Origin: DASTFP01 sp963744345 | GTDB taxonomy: Bacteria > Verrucomicrobiota > Verrucomicrobiia > Chthoniobacterales > Terrimicrobiaceae | Reading direction: 5' to 3' | DNA length: 64,000 nucleotides | Assembly (NCBI GenBank): GCA_963744345.1 | Contig: CAVUTD010000007.1 | Coordinates: 62,001 to 126,000 of the forward strand | Shown: positions 63,901-64,000 of the stretch, piece after piece | How positions within the stretch are numbered: position 1 is the first letter of the stretch | Layout of the letters: the number at the start of each line of letters is the position of its first letter | The notes under the pieces: generated by a model | What the model saw: the letters and a program-made list of their open reading frames with translations, nothing else | What the model was told of the DNA's origin: nothing | Database searches by the model: none | Made by a program: the position numbers and the translations under genes

Positions 63901-64000
63901 CCGCAACAGCATTGGCACCGTCCTTGTTACTGGAATGATCGTCGGGACGTTGTTTACCCTGTTCGTCGTTCCGGTCTTTTACTCGTTGATCGCCGCCCGC
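60983..64000 (+). CDS. RND efflux permease (AcrB/HAE1 type), truncated by window end
   Basis: Open from ATG 60983 to the right edge (1006 codons, no stop), so only the last few residues of a ~1030-aa pump are missing. TM1 (FIKHPVLAVVINLVIVLAGL), the proton-relay aspartates in LVVDDAIVVVENVERH and lysine in LISKNGILIVEFANTL mark a proton-driven hydrophobe/amphiphile exporter. It follows the adaptor by 21 bp. The substrate cannot be read from sequence. Confidence 0.95.
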   Translation, partial: MRSFTDTFIKHPVLAVVINLVIVLAGLRVLTVLPVQQYPQIESSSVVITTLYYGASAETVRGFVTTPIERAVSAIGGVDYVESTSRPALSTVTLRLKLNYDSTRALAEVTARLQQARSELPPEAEPPAVEVQRADRPYATFYLSFNSTERSVPAITDFLLRTVQPQLATIEGVQRVTNNEGGRPIAMRVWIDPDRLAALNLSPGDVQAALQRNNYLAAVGQTKGNQVQINLLANTDLRSVEEFENLIVADRAGAIVRLSDVARVELGAEEADLVAKYNDAEGVYLGVWPLVGANEIEVARRLRDEMERIRPTLPKDIEMRLVWDGTMFMRDALKEITKTLSETIAIVGLVVFLFMGSIRTALVPLVAMPVSLIGAALVMFAFGFSLNLLTMLAIVLSVGLVVDDAIVVVENVERHVRSGKSRIEAALVGARELVGPIIAMTITLAAVYTPIGLQGGLTGSLFLEFAITLAAAVVVSGVVALTLSPVMSSRFVHPRGKEGRLTMLVNHGFERVRRAYAWLLDGALQMRAAIVVASLLITAAAWPLYTFSRTELAPVEDQSHISLFFEASPDSTLEATNREHLQVVTALKTFPETDFTWSLTSAWGGFGGLVAKDWKKRERSTEEMYGHVFGAVSQVPGLRVFPRLDPPLPTPGQYDVELVLQSDAPVEQMRDLTAAVLGAGWNSGKFLYVETDLKIDLPEARVVLDREKVADLGLDLAGVGQELGTLLGGDYVNRFTFFDRSYKVIPQIAQEDRATVAPLLDLKIKTPGGQLVPVSTFTHIETTAAPRTLNRFQQRNAVRIFGGVQPGVTKEEGLRVLENAVAAAGSSRITVDYAGESRQIRLEGSALTVTLGFAVVLIYLVLAAQFRSFRDPLIVLLGSVPLAISGALVFSFLDLTTINIYSQVGLITLVGLISKNGILIVEFANTLQGRGLTKLAALREAALTRLRPVLMTSVATVFGHLPLVFVTGPGAEARNSIGTVLVTGMIVGTLFTLFVVPVFYSLIAAR

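Overview
The window looks like a chromosomal segment of a Gram-negative bacterium of moderately high GC, most likely a member of the Verrucomicrobiota. The Gram-negative call rests on a lipid A-type acyltransferase, an ExbB/ExbD energiser set, a SurA/PpiD-like envelope chaperone, lipoproteins, and a tripartite RND efflux system that runs off the right edge. The phylum call is inference from gene style and from GC-rich palindromic intergenic repeats; no rRNA, tRNA or ribosomal protein gene is present to settle it.

Layout. 1-426: no confident gene. 427-6668: gluconokinase, quinolinate synthase (nadA), a small cysteine-containing conserved protein, a secreted-type BNR/Asp-box propeller, a secreted TPR protein and a PNPOx-fold protein. 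Two inverted copies of a ~100-bp dispersed repeat flank nadA and the propeller gene. 6969-14985: xseA, bioB, rpiB, a glycerophosphodiester phosphodiesterase, ligA, vanZ-like, and a fused sugar kinase-MurQ gene for muropeptide sugar recycling. 15243-24062: a glyoxalase, DUF2071, hemL, a large glycoside hydrolase-glycosyltransferase membrane fusion, queA, tadA, rpe, an L,D-transpeptidase and asd. 24135-27761: an oligopeptide-binding lipoprotein, an aminotransferase with its Lrp-type regulator, and a small basic protein. 27861-31626: a compact molybdenum-cofactor operon transcribed leftward (moaA-moaD-moaE-moeA-moaC-mog). 31711-36005: an ABC1/UbiB kinase remnant, two small membrane proteins, a PAS histidine kinase and pepF. 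36079-40278: a conserved protein of unknown function, a divergent branched-chain-amino-acid-type binding lipoprotein with a long Pro/Thr repeat linker, and an LpxL-like acyltransferase. 40299-46442: metG, TPR, PpiD-like, then divergent TPR-exbB-exbD-exbD. 46439-51573: folA, thyA, a WalJ-like MBL hydrolase, membrane proteins, a thioredoxin-fold protein and YceI. 52084-58844: an MFS exporter with a C-terminal monooxygenase-like domain, a TlpA-like protein, a PAS-SpoIIE phosphatase, two aldo/keto reductases and a small DUF protein. 59133-64000: a TetR-controlled RND efflux operon with a tandem operator.

Most genes are metabolic or envelope housekeeping. Two domain fusions stand out: sugar kinase-MurQ, and GH-GT2. 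A third signal runs through the whole window: six otherwise well-conserved genes (the kinase of the MurQ fusion, pepF, the binding lipoprotein, the MBL hydrolase, yceI and the small DUF gene), plus the UbiB remnant, are each interrupted by what reads as exactly one surplus base. Insertion-type sequencing error is the simplest explanation, so these genes are probably intact in the living organism.
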